NCBI RefSeq assembly: GCF_027887165.1
Contig: NC_077233.1
Coordinates: 186,219,887-186,283,886, forward strand
Origin: Monodelphis domestica
Lineage: Eukaryota; Chordata; Mammalia; Didelphimorphia; Didelphidae
Direction of reading: 5' to 3'
Length of the DNA stretch: 64,000 nt
Below are positions 23,491-34,834 of this stretch, piece by piece (positions within the stretch are counted from its first letter, which is position 1; every line of letters begins with the position of its first letter). The position numbers were made by a program, and so were the translations under genes. The notes below the pieces were generated by a model that saw only the letters and a list, made by a program, of their open reading frames with translations, made no database searches and had not been told where the DNA came from.

Positions 23491-25015
23491 GGTATACCTT
23501 CCAACAGTGAGATCTACGATATCATATTCACATAGCTAAAGTGAGAATGGAGGAAGATATCCTTGGAATTGAGGATTTCAAAGAGTTTTATAGTCACATT
23601 TCTGGAGAGGTTATTAATGTGAAGACTGAAATTCTCAAGGAAGTTGGAAGGTGATGAGGTAAAAAGGACAACTATGAACCAAGTATTATTATCATTGAAA
23701 AATTTGGAAGGACCAAGAGATTAAAAGAGTATAGCAATAAAGACTGGGAGAGGATATTGCAAGCAGGTTGTTTGGGTTGCAAAAGGAAAGGTAATTAGAG
23801 ATAATAGAAGAGGAATAGTTTTGAAGGGATGTTGGGAAGAAAGGAGTATGAATTTACTTCTTCCTGAACCAGTGAATCAGGAGAACTGGGAGTGGACATT
23901 GAGTTATAAGAGGTTTAAAAGGAAATTACTGACTTAAGGGAAGAAAGAAGTCTTCTATTCAAGTGAAAAAGCAGGACTGTGCATTGAAAATTTGAAGGAT
24001 TAAGGGAATTTTATTTGTAATAGAGATTTCAATGTGTTGAGTGATTCTAATGCCAGCACTTTCTTAATTCAGATCTCATGCTACAAAAAAATCATTCACA
24101 AGTCACTGAATAGTTAACAAAAGGAGTTTTCCTTTGCCCTAACACTGCAAGCATAGGCACCTAGGCTTCTTAGCTTCTCTTGATTGAAGCCCCATTTGGA
24201 AATGCATCTAGCCATTAGGGCAGAATAAGAGGAAGAATATGATGACTCATGTGGTCTTCCAAAATCAACCAAATCAGAAAATCCATAAATTTTCTTGGTT
24301 GGATATTTTATGTCTTTTGGTGACCAGAAACCTGCATTGAGGAAGCAGAGACCAATCAGTCTCAGGAACTAATTTGTCTCTTGTAAGGAGACTGTTACAG
24401 GGAGAAGGAGAATATTGGGCTTAATCCTCCTATGCTACTGGAGAGAGGGGCTAAGTCTAACCCATGTTGTGGGTAAGTATTGGTGCTATCACACAAGGCC
24501 ATTGTGGAAGGGACCAGACATGGGTAACAAATTGAAACAATTTGGGGAGGAGCTAGGGTGGTTGCAGTCAGGGCAAAGGTTCAGTAGGTAGCAATATGGA
24601 CATCTCACTGGCACAAGAAGCAATGAGACAAGGTCATGAACTTGGAGTGATGAATGTCTGGCATAAACCTCTATTACAGATGTCAAGTTACAACCTCTCT
24701 GGGCTTCCATTTTTCAATGGCAAAAAAGGGTCATCCAGTGATGCTTTCCTAATGCCATGTAGAATGGAAGACATTATTATTACTTTATGGGACCATTCAT
24801 TACTTCACTCCACAAACACTAATTATTTATTAAGTTCAAGACCTTGTACTAGGTACCATAAAGAATATAGAGAAAATACAACATAATATCTGCCTTCTTG
24901 AAGCTTATATAGCCTAATATAATATGAGCACACAAATGACCAAAATATATAGTAAAATGTGAAAGTTCAATGACAGAAGATCTACTATGAGAATTTAGAG
25001 GAGGGTTGAGTTGCT
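23491..25015. other. Unassigned; one ancient repeat
   Basis: 23500-24000 is purine-rich on the plus strand and may be more antisense L2. 24800-24925 holds a diverged ancient repeat (aattatttattaagttcaag, then cctgtactaggtacc-like text and cttgaagcttatatagcct). The open frames at 24489-24886 overlap in opposite directions and have no domain. Confidence 0.35.
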
Positions 25016-25017
25016 TC

Positions 25018-25252
25018 TTCTAGGTAGTAAAATGGATAGAGTACCAGGCTTGAAGTCAGAAAGACTCATCTTCCAAAGTCCAAATCTAGCTTCAGACATT
25101 TACTAGCTATGTGTTCCTGGGCATAACCTTGCTTGCCTCAGTTTCCTCATTTATAAAATGATCTGGAGAAGGCAATGGTCATCCACTCCAGTATCTTTGT
25201 CAAGAAAATCCCAACTTGGGTCAAGAAGAGTGGAATACGACTGAACAACAAC
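25018..25252 (+). mobile_element. Group D SINE
   Basis: Complete sense copy: gagtaccaggcttgaagtca, then ctagcttcagacatttacta, gatctggagaaggcaatgg and a gggtcaagaagagtggaata tail with CAACAACAA. Confidence 0.85.
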
Positions 25253-25256
25253 AAAG

Positions 25257-25600
25257 TTGATTTTTGTTGGGGGAATTTGGGAGCACTTCCTCAGTCATAG
25301 TCCCCTTGTTTCTACCCACAACTGCCATCTCACATCAGTTCTTTGGGAGGATCATGATAATTTTGCCACTTTCCGTTCCAATTATATTGCTTTTGTTCTT
25401 ATGCACACTTCTGTAGCTATTGTGAAGTTACTTTGCAACAGTTTATGCCTTCTTATACTTCTTAGTATTTATCATATTCATTTGTAGTATTATTCCATCA
25501 CATTCATGCACCACAATTTGTTTAGTGATAATACATGTTTCTTATACTTTGCAGCTATAAAAGATATTTAGGAATTTGGACTTGTATGAATGGGTCATCC
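25257..25600 (-). mobile_element. L1 ORF2 end / 3' UTR fragment, old
   Basis: Antisense text (ttcttatgcacacttctgta, then ccatcacattcatgcaccac) in the order of the 1-700 fragment. Heavily diverged. Confidence 0.5.
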
Positions 25601-26071
25601 CTTTTTAATCGTTGACCACCTTGGAGTATATATATGCCTTGTATATTTCATTTATTCTAATTCCATTGATTTTCCACTTTTTAGCAGAACAAGAATATAC
25701 AGGTAAAAGTCCAATTCCTCTCAAATAAACTTCCTATTGACTTTCTCCTGATATAGATATGTAAGAAGACAGAAATAAGAAGAAAAATAGGGATGTAGGC
25801 AAATACTGCTCATTTAAGTTCTCATTAAGATATATTCTTTTTTGTTTTGGACCCAAATTAGCATTTTATTGGCCCAGAAAGCTCTCATTGAGGAAAGTTC
25901 TTTTACCAAAATGAGCAGATTGGCATCATCTTTGTACCTTAGAGTCCTAAAGAGTTGCCCAGAGCAACTTGACTTGCCAGGGCCAAAAAGCCAACATGTG
26001 TCAGTGACAGAAATGAGCCTAGGTCCTCTTAATTCTGAGAATGTCTTTCTATCTACCACACTATGCTTTTT

Positions 26072-26262
26072 AAAAAAACCTTACTTTCCACCTTAGAATC
26101 AATACTTACTATTGATTCCAAGGTAGAAGAGTGGTAAGGGCTAGGCAATGGGGACTACTAAGTGACTTGCCCATGACTAGGTTGTATCTGAGGTCAGATT
26201 TGAACCCAGGACTTTTTGTTTCTATGCCTAGTTCTCAATCAACTGAGTCATCTAGTTGTTTT
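26072..26262 (-). mobile_element. Group A SINE
   Basis: Antisense copy: ccttagaatcaatacttact, then ggtagaagagtggtaagggc, aagtgacttgcccatg and ctcaatcaactgagtcatct. T-rich tail at the left. Confidence 0.85.
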
Positions 26263-26344
26263 CCACACTATGCTATTTCTCATCTTTTCTCCTCATCAAG
26301 AATTGATCCACCAAGACATGGAAGGTAAGAAAAGACATGTGGGT

Positions 26345-26555
26345 GATTTTATAGACTCTTAGAATTAGGGCTAGAAAGAACCATAGAGGTTGTTTAATCC
26401 AACAAACTCTTTTGTAAATGGGGAAACTGAGGCAAAGCAAGACTAAAATGACTTGCCCAAGATCACACATATAGGGAGTGGCAGAGCTAGGATTTAATTA
26501 AAGATATCATGATTCCAAGTTTAGTGATCTTTCCATTGCAGTATATTAAGTAGTG
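26345..26555 (-). mobile_element. Group E CORE-SINE
   Basis: Antisense: ctcttagaattagggctaga, then ggggaaactgaggcaaagca and gacttgcccaagatcacaca. Confidence 0.8.
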
Positions 26556-26790
26556 TAATGAACAGGATGCTGGGTCTAGAGTCAAGAAGACCTACATTCA
26601 AATCTAGCCTCAGACATTTACTATCTGTGTTTCCCAGGACTGCTGCTTACATTCTGTCTGCTTTATTTTCCTCACCTGTAAAATGGGGATAATAATAGCA
26701 CTTAGTTCCCAGGATTCTTATGAGAACAAATAACTTAATATTTGATTAAGTACTTTTAAAAACTTTAAATTGCTATATAAATGCTATTAC
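26556..26790 (+). mobile_element. Group B SINE
   Basis: Sense copy directly abutting the preceding antisense SINE: agtcaagaagacctacattc, then aaatggggataataatagca and aattgctatataaatgctat. Confidence 0.8.
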
Positions 26791-26834
26791 TACTACTTTT
26801 TTTATTATGTTGATTCCCTCTTTTTTTTTGGTAA

Positions 26835-26908
26835 AGGGAGAATCAAATAACATATGTAAGGCATTTTGTAAACCTTAAAGTGATTTAGAAATGCTAGCTG
26901 TAGCTATT
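26835..26908 (+). mobile_element. Group B SINE, tail only
   Basis: agaatcaaataacatatgta, then aaggcattttgtaaacctta, a second copy of the group B 3' end. Confidence 0.6.
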
Positions 26909-27974
26909 GATGGGCTTTATGCATTTCATATGGTTACTATTTTACCTCAAAAATTATCCTACTTGCTTGCCTGGAATTAATTGCCTTTAAATTAATGAGG
27001 GTTTTTTTTTGGGGGGGGGAGGCTTTTAAATTTCTGGAAGTATTTAAAATGGCCATTTCATTGTTTGAAACATAAATAAATTGGCTGTGTGTGAGAAGAT
27101 GCAAGCTTGCTTTTCCATACATTCTACTTTAACATGTTTTTTTTCCCCCATTGGACAGAGCTAGATAAGTTTTTCTCCCACACTTCTTTTATTCATTTGG
27201 CATCAGGACAGCTCCTTAATTGGCAAAGGAAAATATTTAAAGGCCATTATTTCTAGAAAATCTCAATTTACAGTTTGCATTGTGGTGACTTGAAGGAAAT
27301 CATTCACGACTGATAACCAAGTTAAGGCTCACCTCCCAGAAAATTCTCAGACTCTTAGATTTGACTTAGCTGTGACAATTTGACTCAGCAGTAGATCATT
27401 ATCTAGAAGAACCATGAGTGAGACTTGAACCTCAGGAGGTTATGGCTCTGTTTTGTATTTTCCCCCGTGCTCTGAGTTAAGAAAATAGGAATATATTTTG
27501 CTGTTACCAGGGCTTTAGAGAGGAGAATTTGAACAACTTATGTATCCTGAGCATACCACTGTTCTACATGGTGAAGGAGGATAGAAAAGAAATGTAGAAT
27601 CTTATCTCTTACATCCAAGAGCTCACAACTTACATGGGAAGGCAGCAAACACATATCCACATACATATATGCCCATATAGCCAAATGCCAGCAGTACATA
27701 GGTAGTCAGTCACTCAAAAGGCATATAACAAATGGTACAACTATGGAAGTTCAAGAAAGGAGGAGATGATTGAGGAGTAGCTAGAGGAATCATAGTAGGC
27801 TTCTCAGGAGAAGAGACAGAAGTAGGATTTAAAGGAGAGGTGGGATCTTGAGATCATTTTCAGCATCATCAATACATGTTAGAAATTCTTAGCTCTGATT
27901 CCTCTTCTCAAAGGAAACTGAGAATAGCAATAATCAAATATAATTCCTTCATTTTACAGTAAGTCTCAGAGAAT
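26909..27974. other. Repeat-poor stretch
   Basis: 27130-27410 shows no repeat I know and has moderate base composition (see findings). 27590-27860 may be an ancient repeat (ccaagagctcacaacttaca). No exon supported. Confidence 0.4.
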
Positions 27975-28400
27975 ATTGTTTTTTTTTAACTTTGTATCAC
28001 CTGACACAGTGCCAGATACTGTATACCATCAGGCATCTGAAGGTATCTGTGTGATTATCTCATTTGGTGAAGGTGTAACCATGTATGTATTTTTTATAAA
28101 GTTGTTCACTTCCCTGAGATCCATAACAAATCTCCAAGATTGTTTTCCATCTTCATTAAGTTTGTTCTTCTTAATAGCCAGAATTGGACTATTAAATTCA
28201 GACACTGTAGGTCTTAAAAATGCCTTGTTCCAACAAACTGTTTATGATTGGTTTTATGCCTTCTTTTGCTTCTTTGCTCAATTTGTACTGAGGTATCTTA
28301 GGAGGAGCCCCTTCCCTGACTTCAATTTTTACTGGTGTAACTGATCTAATTCTACCCACATCATTCTAATGTTTAGCAAATACCCCTTGTGGAATATCTT
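27975..28400 (-). pseudogene. ERV pol: N-terminal RT fragment
   Basis: Minus-strand text typical of the start of retroviral RT: EGAPPKIPQYKLSKEAKEG at about 28260-28320, and after a frame change the SWRFVMDLREVN block at about 28100-28150. The catalytic YxDD region is not present because the element ends first. One frameshift (about 28210) and at least one stop interrupt it. Confidence 0.8.
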
Positions 28401-28549
28401 TCGGTATTTCATACATAGATGTTAAAATTTGGATTTTCTCAGGTTCTTCTTACAATTTCTCCAGTTATAATAATGGGTAGTATTTCAGAGAATGTTTGGG
28501 CAAATGTAGGTCTATCTTCCCAGAGTGTTCACATTGTAAAGTTGCTCCT

Positions 28550-28830
28550 ATCTTACATAAAAAATCTCATCCTAAAAGGCTATCAGGACATGAAGGGATC
28601 AATAGGAATATATGATCAATAATGAGAGGATCCAATTTAACAATTGTGCTTTTGAGCTTGGGGACCTGTTGTATCTATCCCATAGCTCCAGCTCCAGAAA
28701 CTATACCCCCTATGTTGGTATCCCCTGGACATGTCTTTAGGACTGATTTTGAAGCACCAATATCCATGAGAGCTTTGTATTTTTTCTTTCCCACTTTATT
28801 CCATACATATGGTTCTGGCTTTTGTGTAGT
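28550..28830 (-). pseudogene. ERV protease, decayed
   Basis: Aspartic protease that would cleave the viral polyprotein. The active-site block reads LMDIGASKSVL (28734-28770), with Ile where most retroviral proteases have Thr; the catalytic Asp is present. The C-terminal block reads LLG[stop]DFLCKIGATL, with a TGA at 28567-28569 where relatives usually have Arg. This fits CpG decay of a CGA codon. Confidence 0.82.
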
Positions 28831-30050
28831 TACTGAATTAATAGTGATTTACTTTGCACTGCACTGTTATTTTCTGCCATTTGTATGGTTGAACTAGTTA
28901 AATCTTCTTGGTTTAAATCATTTCCTAAGTAATCTTCATCTAAGTTTGATTGTATTATGTTTTCTACTTCATTGGAATATGAATTTAAACCTATCTTTAA
29001 TTTAATATAGTTTTACTTGGCCATACCTCCCTCCTCCACTTAGAATGTTGGCTTCATGGAAGTCACTTGAACTTTCAGCTATCCTAACAGTTGTTAAGTC
29101 CTTCATTCTATTCATATTTTCAAATTTAACTGCTATTTCACTTCCATTACATTAAATATGATAAGTATTTTCAATTGTAATTTCAGCTCTATTTTCATTT
29201 AAATTTATAATTTCCAAATTATGTATTGTAGGATGAAAAACTTCAGCTTTGGGTTCAAACTAGATATTTTTTCTAAGGAAGTCTGTAGCATATAGCTTTT
29301 TGAAGTTTTATTTTCTGTAAGTTTTCTATAGCTCTAGTAACATTGTTTGTAATAGTAACCTTTTCCTGTGATTTCCCACAGTCATTTTGTTGCAGGGAAT
29401 TGAAATTTTGTTTCACTGTCTTTTTCAACAGTTTATGATGATGTTTATGTGAGTTTTTCTGACTTCTTGTCTGAAATTTAATCCCTGCGCCCAATCTGCA
29501 TTGAAAAAAGTTTTCTAAATATGTTTTTACTTGTTTTCTGCTTTTTTCATGAGTGGTGACTATTCTCCTTCTGTCTGAGTCTCTTATTTCAGGTTATATC
29601 TGTGCAATGATATGTTTAATCTCTTCATCTAATTCATGTACTTGTCTATGTTTTTCATTTAATGTTTTGTTTCATTTATTATCATCATTTCTCACAGGCT
29701 TAATATATTTAGTTTCCTGCATCACCCTTGCATTTTCTCTTTTCTGCTTTCTTTTTTTTTTGTTTTTGCTCCAGCCTGTCTCTCACTGCTTGCTACATCA
29801 TGCAATATCATTTCTCTATCTCCATGTATCAAACTAAATAAATTATACTTCTGGCTTCATAAATCCTTTCTCTCATGAGTTATTACATCTGAGTATCTGG
29901 GTTTAGTCCCTGAATTAATATCAGAATGCATTTCCTCAAAATCTGAAGCTTCTTGATTTCATCTTAGACTACAATGTTTGCAGCACATCTCTCTCTTTTG
30001 TTTGTAATGTTTTTCTTGTGTGCTTTTGTTATTTATTTAATATTTTTTTG
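28831..30050 (-). pseudogene. ERV region between nucleocapsid and protease, no domain recognised
   Basis: About 1.2 kb on the minus strand that keeps a coding-like, lysine- and asparagine-rich composition in broken frames (for example RSQKNSHKHHHKLLKKT near 29440) but shows no domain I know. I looked for dUTPase signatures, as expected at this place in betaretroviruses, and did not see them. It could be an extended gag C-terminus, a linker or an unrelated insertion. Confidence 0.5.
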
Positions 30051-31240
30051 AAATAGCTGTCTTTTATGAGATGTCCAACCTTGTGGCATAAGAAGCACTT
30101 TCTAGTTTCTTTTTGTACCTTCCTCTGTTGGTATGAAAGTTTTGTGTATGTTTTGTGTACATTTTGATTGTGTTCAAAATTTTAATTTCCAGAATCTCTT
30201 TCTGTTTTAAATTTTCCTCTGTGTCTTGCAATTTCTGTTTTAATTCTGACATCTATTTATTCTGTTCATTATAGCTGTCAAATAAATAGGATGCCGCTTC
30301 TCTCAGGTCAGACAGAGTGATAGTGTCATATTTTGGGAAATAATTTTTGAAAACATTTCTTAGGTGGGGTGTACAACCCTCAAGGAATTGTATTCTTACA
30401 CGAGCCACAGACACTTCTGAATATTTTTCTATTCCCATAATAAACTCAGTAGCTTCAGAGAGACAATAGATAAAATTTGCAGGATGCTCCGTATTTTCCT
30501 GAATTAGTTTATCAAATTTACCCCATGCATTGGGTTTGGAACAAAACATTTTTATTGCTTGGAGCAGATCCTCTCTACATTTTCTGAGATAAGTCATGCA
30601 AGCAGGATTAGAAAAGTCAAAATCTTCCCTCTGTTCTTCTGTAGGCCAGCAAGTCAGGTTGTTATCAGACCTTGTCCATTCAATGAACTGCCAATGTTCA
30701 TGGGAGCTAAATAATTCAGATAAAAGGAATTCTGTATCCTCAAAATTAGGTTAAAAAATCCTAAACACCCTCTTTAACTTCTTATGAGATCTATGAGACT
30801 CAGAGACAAATTTTGGGAACCTTTGGTGAATTGAATCAAGTTCCTGCGTTGTAAATTGCTGTGTACTTTTGAATGTAGCACACCTGTAGTATCTGAAATT
30901 TTAGTAATGTCTTTCAAGGGAAATACTTTCTCAGCTTTCTTGTTGTTATTAGTGTCTTTATCTTTGTTATTGCCCTATGTTCCTGTCTTATTTTTCTTAC
31001 CTTTCTTGTCTTTATCTTTAAGTACGTTGTATTCCTGCCCATTTCCCATCTTGACCTGATCCAAGCCCTGCTTCTTCAAAAACTCTTTACACATAGTTTT
31101 TACTAACTGTTCTAAGTTTGTATCAACCACCATAAGCTGAGCTGCTTTCTTAGGTGTCAATAACTTGCAAATGTTTTTCATATATGTGAAAGTTTGTATG
31201 GCAGCCATGGTAAACATGTATAACTGAGTGATGATTTGCC
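30051..31240 (-). pseudogene. ERV gag, decayed
   Basis: Gag forms the viral core. The capsid part lies at 30253-30600 and contains a major-homology-like block (QENTEHPANFIYCLSEATE). The nucleocapsid part has one CCHC zinc knuckle at about 30052-30100 (CFLCHKVGHLIKDS), whose last Cys is Ser. The N-terminal, matrix-like part lies at about 30975-31240. Several stops and frame changes separate these parts. A lysine-rich linker (KDKDKKGKKNK) lies at about 30990-31020. Confidence 0.82.
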
Positions 31241-31452
31241 ACATAGCAGTATCATTATGCAAGAGCATAGACATAACAAAAGATGTTGTACTGGATATAA
31301 ATCCAATGATTTAAATAACAAAGTTGGTCACTGTACTGTACAGTATGTTATAAACCCAGTGGCTGGTTATGATAGCCAGCACCATCATGCCACAAGCCAC
31401 TTGTATGAACATTTTTCTTCCTATTTGGTTTCCTTAATTTGGGACAGGGTAT

Positions 31453-31470
31453 GACCTTTTTGGGGTGCCA
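31453..31470 (-). other. ERV primer-binding site
   Basis: On the minus strand, TGGCACCCCAAAAAGGTC begins three bases after the LTR end. It matches the usual lysine-tRNA site only partly (about 11 of 18 by eye), so the primer tRNA is uncertain. Confidence 0.6.
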
Positions 31471-31473
31471 AAT

Positions 31474-32033
31474 TGTATTAGATGATTGTTGTTAAGGATT
31501 ATGGTAATGAGGAATCAGATCTGCCACTTCCTCCCTTTGTCTACCTCCTTCCTTCTCCCTCCCCCTTCAGTTAGTCTTTTCAGTTGATGACAAACTGGAA
31601 GTCAGTTCTGAGTAATTTTCCTGATATATCTAATAGATAACTCACTCTTTGAATGATTGGAACAAGGGGTTTATTTAAGTAAAGTGGAGGAAAAGGAAAT
31701 TGGATGGGAGAGAGGTTTTGGGTTTCCCTGATCTTAAATAATCCTATATTGAGAATAATATTGTAGACTCTTGAATGAGGGATGTGGCTAACAGAATTAA
31801 GGATCTTTGGGTCACTTCCTGATACAGAAGAGAGAAATCAATAATAAGAGGATATTCTCAATCCTCACTTCTTCCTGTCTCAGGAGAAAGAGAGAGTTCC
31901 AACAGTTTGGATGCCTCTTTTTAATAGTGTTTTCCCGGTCACATTCTCTTTTGGAATGCTCCTTGATTGACAGCTTCTGCAAATCTACCTCCATTGCCTC
32001 TGTTACAGGTTTTCTTCATCTTACTCATCCACA
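31474..32033 (-). mobile_element. ERV 5' LTR, family Y
   Basis: The LTR's 3' end is at 31474 (complement ...TAATACA). A polyadenylation signal AATAAAC lies at 31668-31674 on the minus strand, with an AT-rich promoter-like block near 31920. The distal boundary (complement TGTGGATG at 32033) is an estimate. Blocks such as ggtcacattct, ggaatgctc and ttgattgacag recur in 38050-38880. Confidence 0.7.
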
Positions 32034-32640
32034 GTATGTTATAAAATACTTCTTGAATTGAATTATATCAGGAGGAATAAGGTGAGTAAAACTGTTTTTA
32101 CTAATATCTGTATAAGAACCTTTGGAAAATTTAATGAGCTAAATATCTCAAATTGATTTTAAGGGGTTTTTAGACATGATTTTTAGATTTTTTTATTAGA
32201 GATCATATTTATTGGGGAATAAATAAATTCATTTAGGCTCTGTCCTGCAGCTTACCTCTGTGTCAGGGGTTCCAGACTGCTATCTGTCTCTTTGACTTAT
32301 CTCCTCTTTGCCAAGAGTCCCCCAGCTAAAAATAGCCTGGCCAGTAGGGAGAGCATTGTGGTAGAAAGTAGGGAAAGAAAAAGGCAGTAGCTTCATAGAG
32401 AGGGTGGGTGAAAAGCCTTGGCAGGAGAAATGTGGCTTAAAATTTAGCCCTGATTCAAGGACCTGTTATAGATTTATTTTTCCTTTCCTTAGAATTTTTA
32501 TACATAAGACTTTGATAGTCTATATTTAATCCAGAAATTATCTTTTTTATTTGGATTTTTTATGTTTTTGATTTATCTTGCCAATGATTCATACACCTCA
32601 TAATTCAGCCATGAATCCTTAAGTGATCCCTGCATTTTTC
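32034..32640. other. Unassigned
   Basis: No feature named. A ttattagagatcatatttat segment at about 32195 resembles the end of the LTR-like element at 33367, which hints at a related 5' LTR remnant. Confidence 0.3.
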
Positions 32641-32650
32641 AATCACCCTC

Positions 32651-32664
32651 TTGAGGGGGGAATG
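32651..32664 (+). other. Polypurine-tract-like site
   Basis: ttgaggggggaatgtata here and caggggggaatgtata at 33034 share a purine run followed by TGTATA, as at the start of a 3' LTR. Confidence 0.4.
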
Positions 32665-33033
32665 TATAATTATTATTATTTTAAATTGAAAAGTTTAAAT
32701 TCCTTTTGAGAGTAATTTTAGGTTAAGAAACATGATATCTCTCAGAATCCAGAAAGTGAAATGTTTGGAGAAAGCACCATGAAGATGTCTCCATAGACCA
32801 CAAGCTTCACCAGAAGGTCCAGAGTGAACTTTGGAATGTGGTGATTTGAAAAGTGTGGGATTTTAATGCATTTGTTTTGTATGTATACTTATGCCAAAGG
32901 GGATTTCCCCCTAACCAGCTTTTTGTCAATGCACCTAACAATTATTTATTTTGTACTCTTTTCCTCTTATCCTCAAATTATTGTAATTTCATAGCTGGTA
33001 TGTTTACAAGACCCACTGGAGAGACATGGATCT

Positions 33034-33367
33034 CAGGGGGGAATGTATAAATGGAGATTTTGAACCCCAGACTTCATTCCCCAGAAGTCCTTGGTATTTC
33101 CCAGAATTCCCTATAACCTCTCCTGTGTCTCCATGTTGGCAAGATCAGGATTGGTATTTAACTGTCAGTAAAGCCTCCCACATGCTCTCTTCCTTTGCAG
33201 TGATGTAGCAAGTATGGTGGTAAGGTGGGGATGGCTGAAATGGCAAACCAGCCATGGGCATGTGGCTTTTATTTTGTATCCTCTTTATTCCTTGACTTCT
33301 AATGATCCTTAATAAACCTCATAAAATATAATATTTTTATTATTAGAGACATAATTTAATTTTTACA
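33034..33367 (+). mobile_element. Polypurine tract plus short LTR-like end
   Basis: aggggggaa (33035-33043) is followed by TGTATAAATGG at 33044. A 324-bp segment carries AATAAA at 33311 and ends with ttttaca at 33367, giving TG...CA ends. This is the architecture of a plus-strand 3' LTR. I could not identify the family or a partner LTR. Confidence 0.45.
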
Positions 33368-34830
33368 TACCTTGGTTTGGTCTGTACACTACCATGACTT
33401 TCTGTCTTGATGCTGGACTTTGATGAATCTGGAAAAAAGAGTGAAGCTAATAAATTTTGCAACTCTGCTTGACTTAAATACAATTCATGGGTAATTCAAT
33501 ACATTATCTCATGATGTCATTGGTCCACTTTGAAATGAAGGATGAACAATACTATCTAGTTGAGGAGACACAAGACACTGGCACAGTATTACATTCTGGT
33601 GTCATAATTTGAGATATTGATTACAAATGAATGAATGAAGGGATAGATGGAATGAGGGAAAATTATTAAATGCTTATTATCTGCTAAGCACCAGAGAGGG
33701 ACATTTTAGTCCAAAAAATTACAAAGATGATAATGGAAGAGTAGATTTATACAGCCTTTTCAGGAAAAATACAAGACTCAATTTGATCATGGTTCTTTGT
33801 TCTAGAGCTGGAAGATGTAGGGAGAAAATATTTATTTGAGAGAGGCTATGGAGGATGAGAGAGTGAAGTTAGATAGGATTAGGGTGTTCCTGAACAGTCT
33901 TCCAAAAATGGTGGTCACAAATGAAGAGGGTGGGGATCCCAGTAGGGGCCATGCTCTCTGATGTTGGTGGTAAGAAGGCTAATAAGGAAGCAATCTTGCA
34001 CTCTCACATTTTTCTGGGGCTTCAGATGGGCCAGAAAAAATTTTTTTTTGGTCTTTACTGTTAGAGCTAACATTGGAGAACACAGATACTTCATATGAGG
34101 TCCCTGTCCATTTCCTGCTGGGTGAGTGCTAATATGAAATATTCCCATTCTCAATAATTCATATCTGATCATTTGCCACTGAAAACTTTCTGAAGAGCTG
34201 ACATTTTACAGTACACGTTTATGACTAATTTAAGGAAAGCTACATATTGTACCCTAGAGTAAGGAAGTGCTTTTGTGGTATCAGATATACAATGACCAGA
34301 CATAGCCAAACACAGTTTATATTTCCTTAGTAAACTGAGCATGATTTTTTTCTTAGGAAGCTGAAGAACCTCAGACTAACTGGGCCAGCAAGCCCCGATG
34401 AAATGCATTTTCTGAAGTCCCTAGCTTTATTTATTTTCTCTTCTTGTTCAGTGCCTGGCAAAAGAAATTACTGTTAGGATGTTAATTCATCAGCCAAAAT
34501 AGCATCTGGTTTCTCAGCTGTGCTGTAGCCCCCAAAGCTTCAAGCCACACGTCTGGGCAAAGCAGAAACATGTCTGTATCTAAGAGCAGGAGCAGAAGGA
34601 GCAGACTAAATGAAGCCTGTTAATCCCCTTTTGATGAGGGAAGGTGGGAGAGATGCCTAATGTGACAGCTCTGCAGATATGTCATATGCACTATCCAAGT
34701 GGAGTGATGGGGTGACAGTATGCCTGAAACACTTAATACTACTTTTGGGGGGCAGGAGTTTGTGATGACCTTGTACCCCAACTTTAGATTTGTCTTACAG
34801 TTAGTAGATGGTAAAAAGATGTTGAAGGAA
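33368..34830. other. Repeat-poor stretch
   Basis: 33655-33760 may be a very old repeat. 34340-34620 contains no recognised repeat and is moderately GC (see findings). Open frames such as 33915-34172 lack domains. Confidence 0.4.
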
Positions 34831-34834
34831 TGAC

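Larger units (their letters stand above)
27975..32033 (-). mobile_element. Endogenous retrovirus, 5' part (LTR-gag-pro-RT start)
   Basis: Minus-strand provirus: LTR at the high end, primer-binding site, leader, gag, a long middle region, protease and the N-terminal part of RT. It then stops at about 27975, so the rest of pol, env and the 3' LTR are absent. The protease/RT text (LG[stop]DFLCKIGATL) looks most like class I (gamma-type) elements, but this is judged by eye. All frames are broken. Confidence 0.88.

Noticed and set aside
24489..24886. Two overlapping open frames on opposite strands
   Set aside because: Opposite-strand overlap without any domain is expected by chance; no codon or splice evidence.
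28831..30050. Possible dUTPase between gag and protease
   Set aside because: The conserved dUTPase motifs were looked for and not seen; left as unrecognised.
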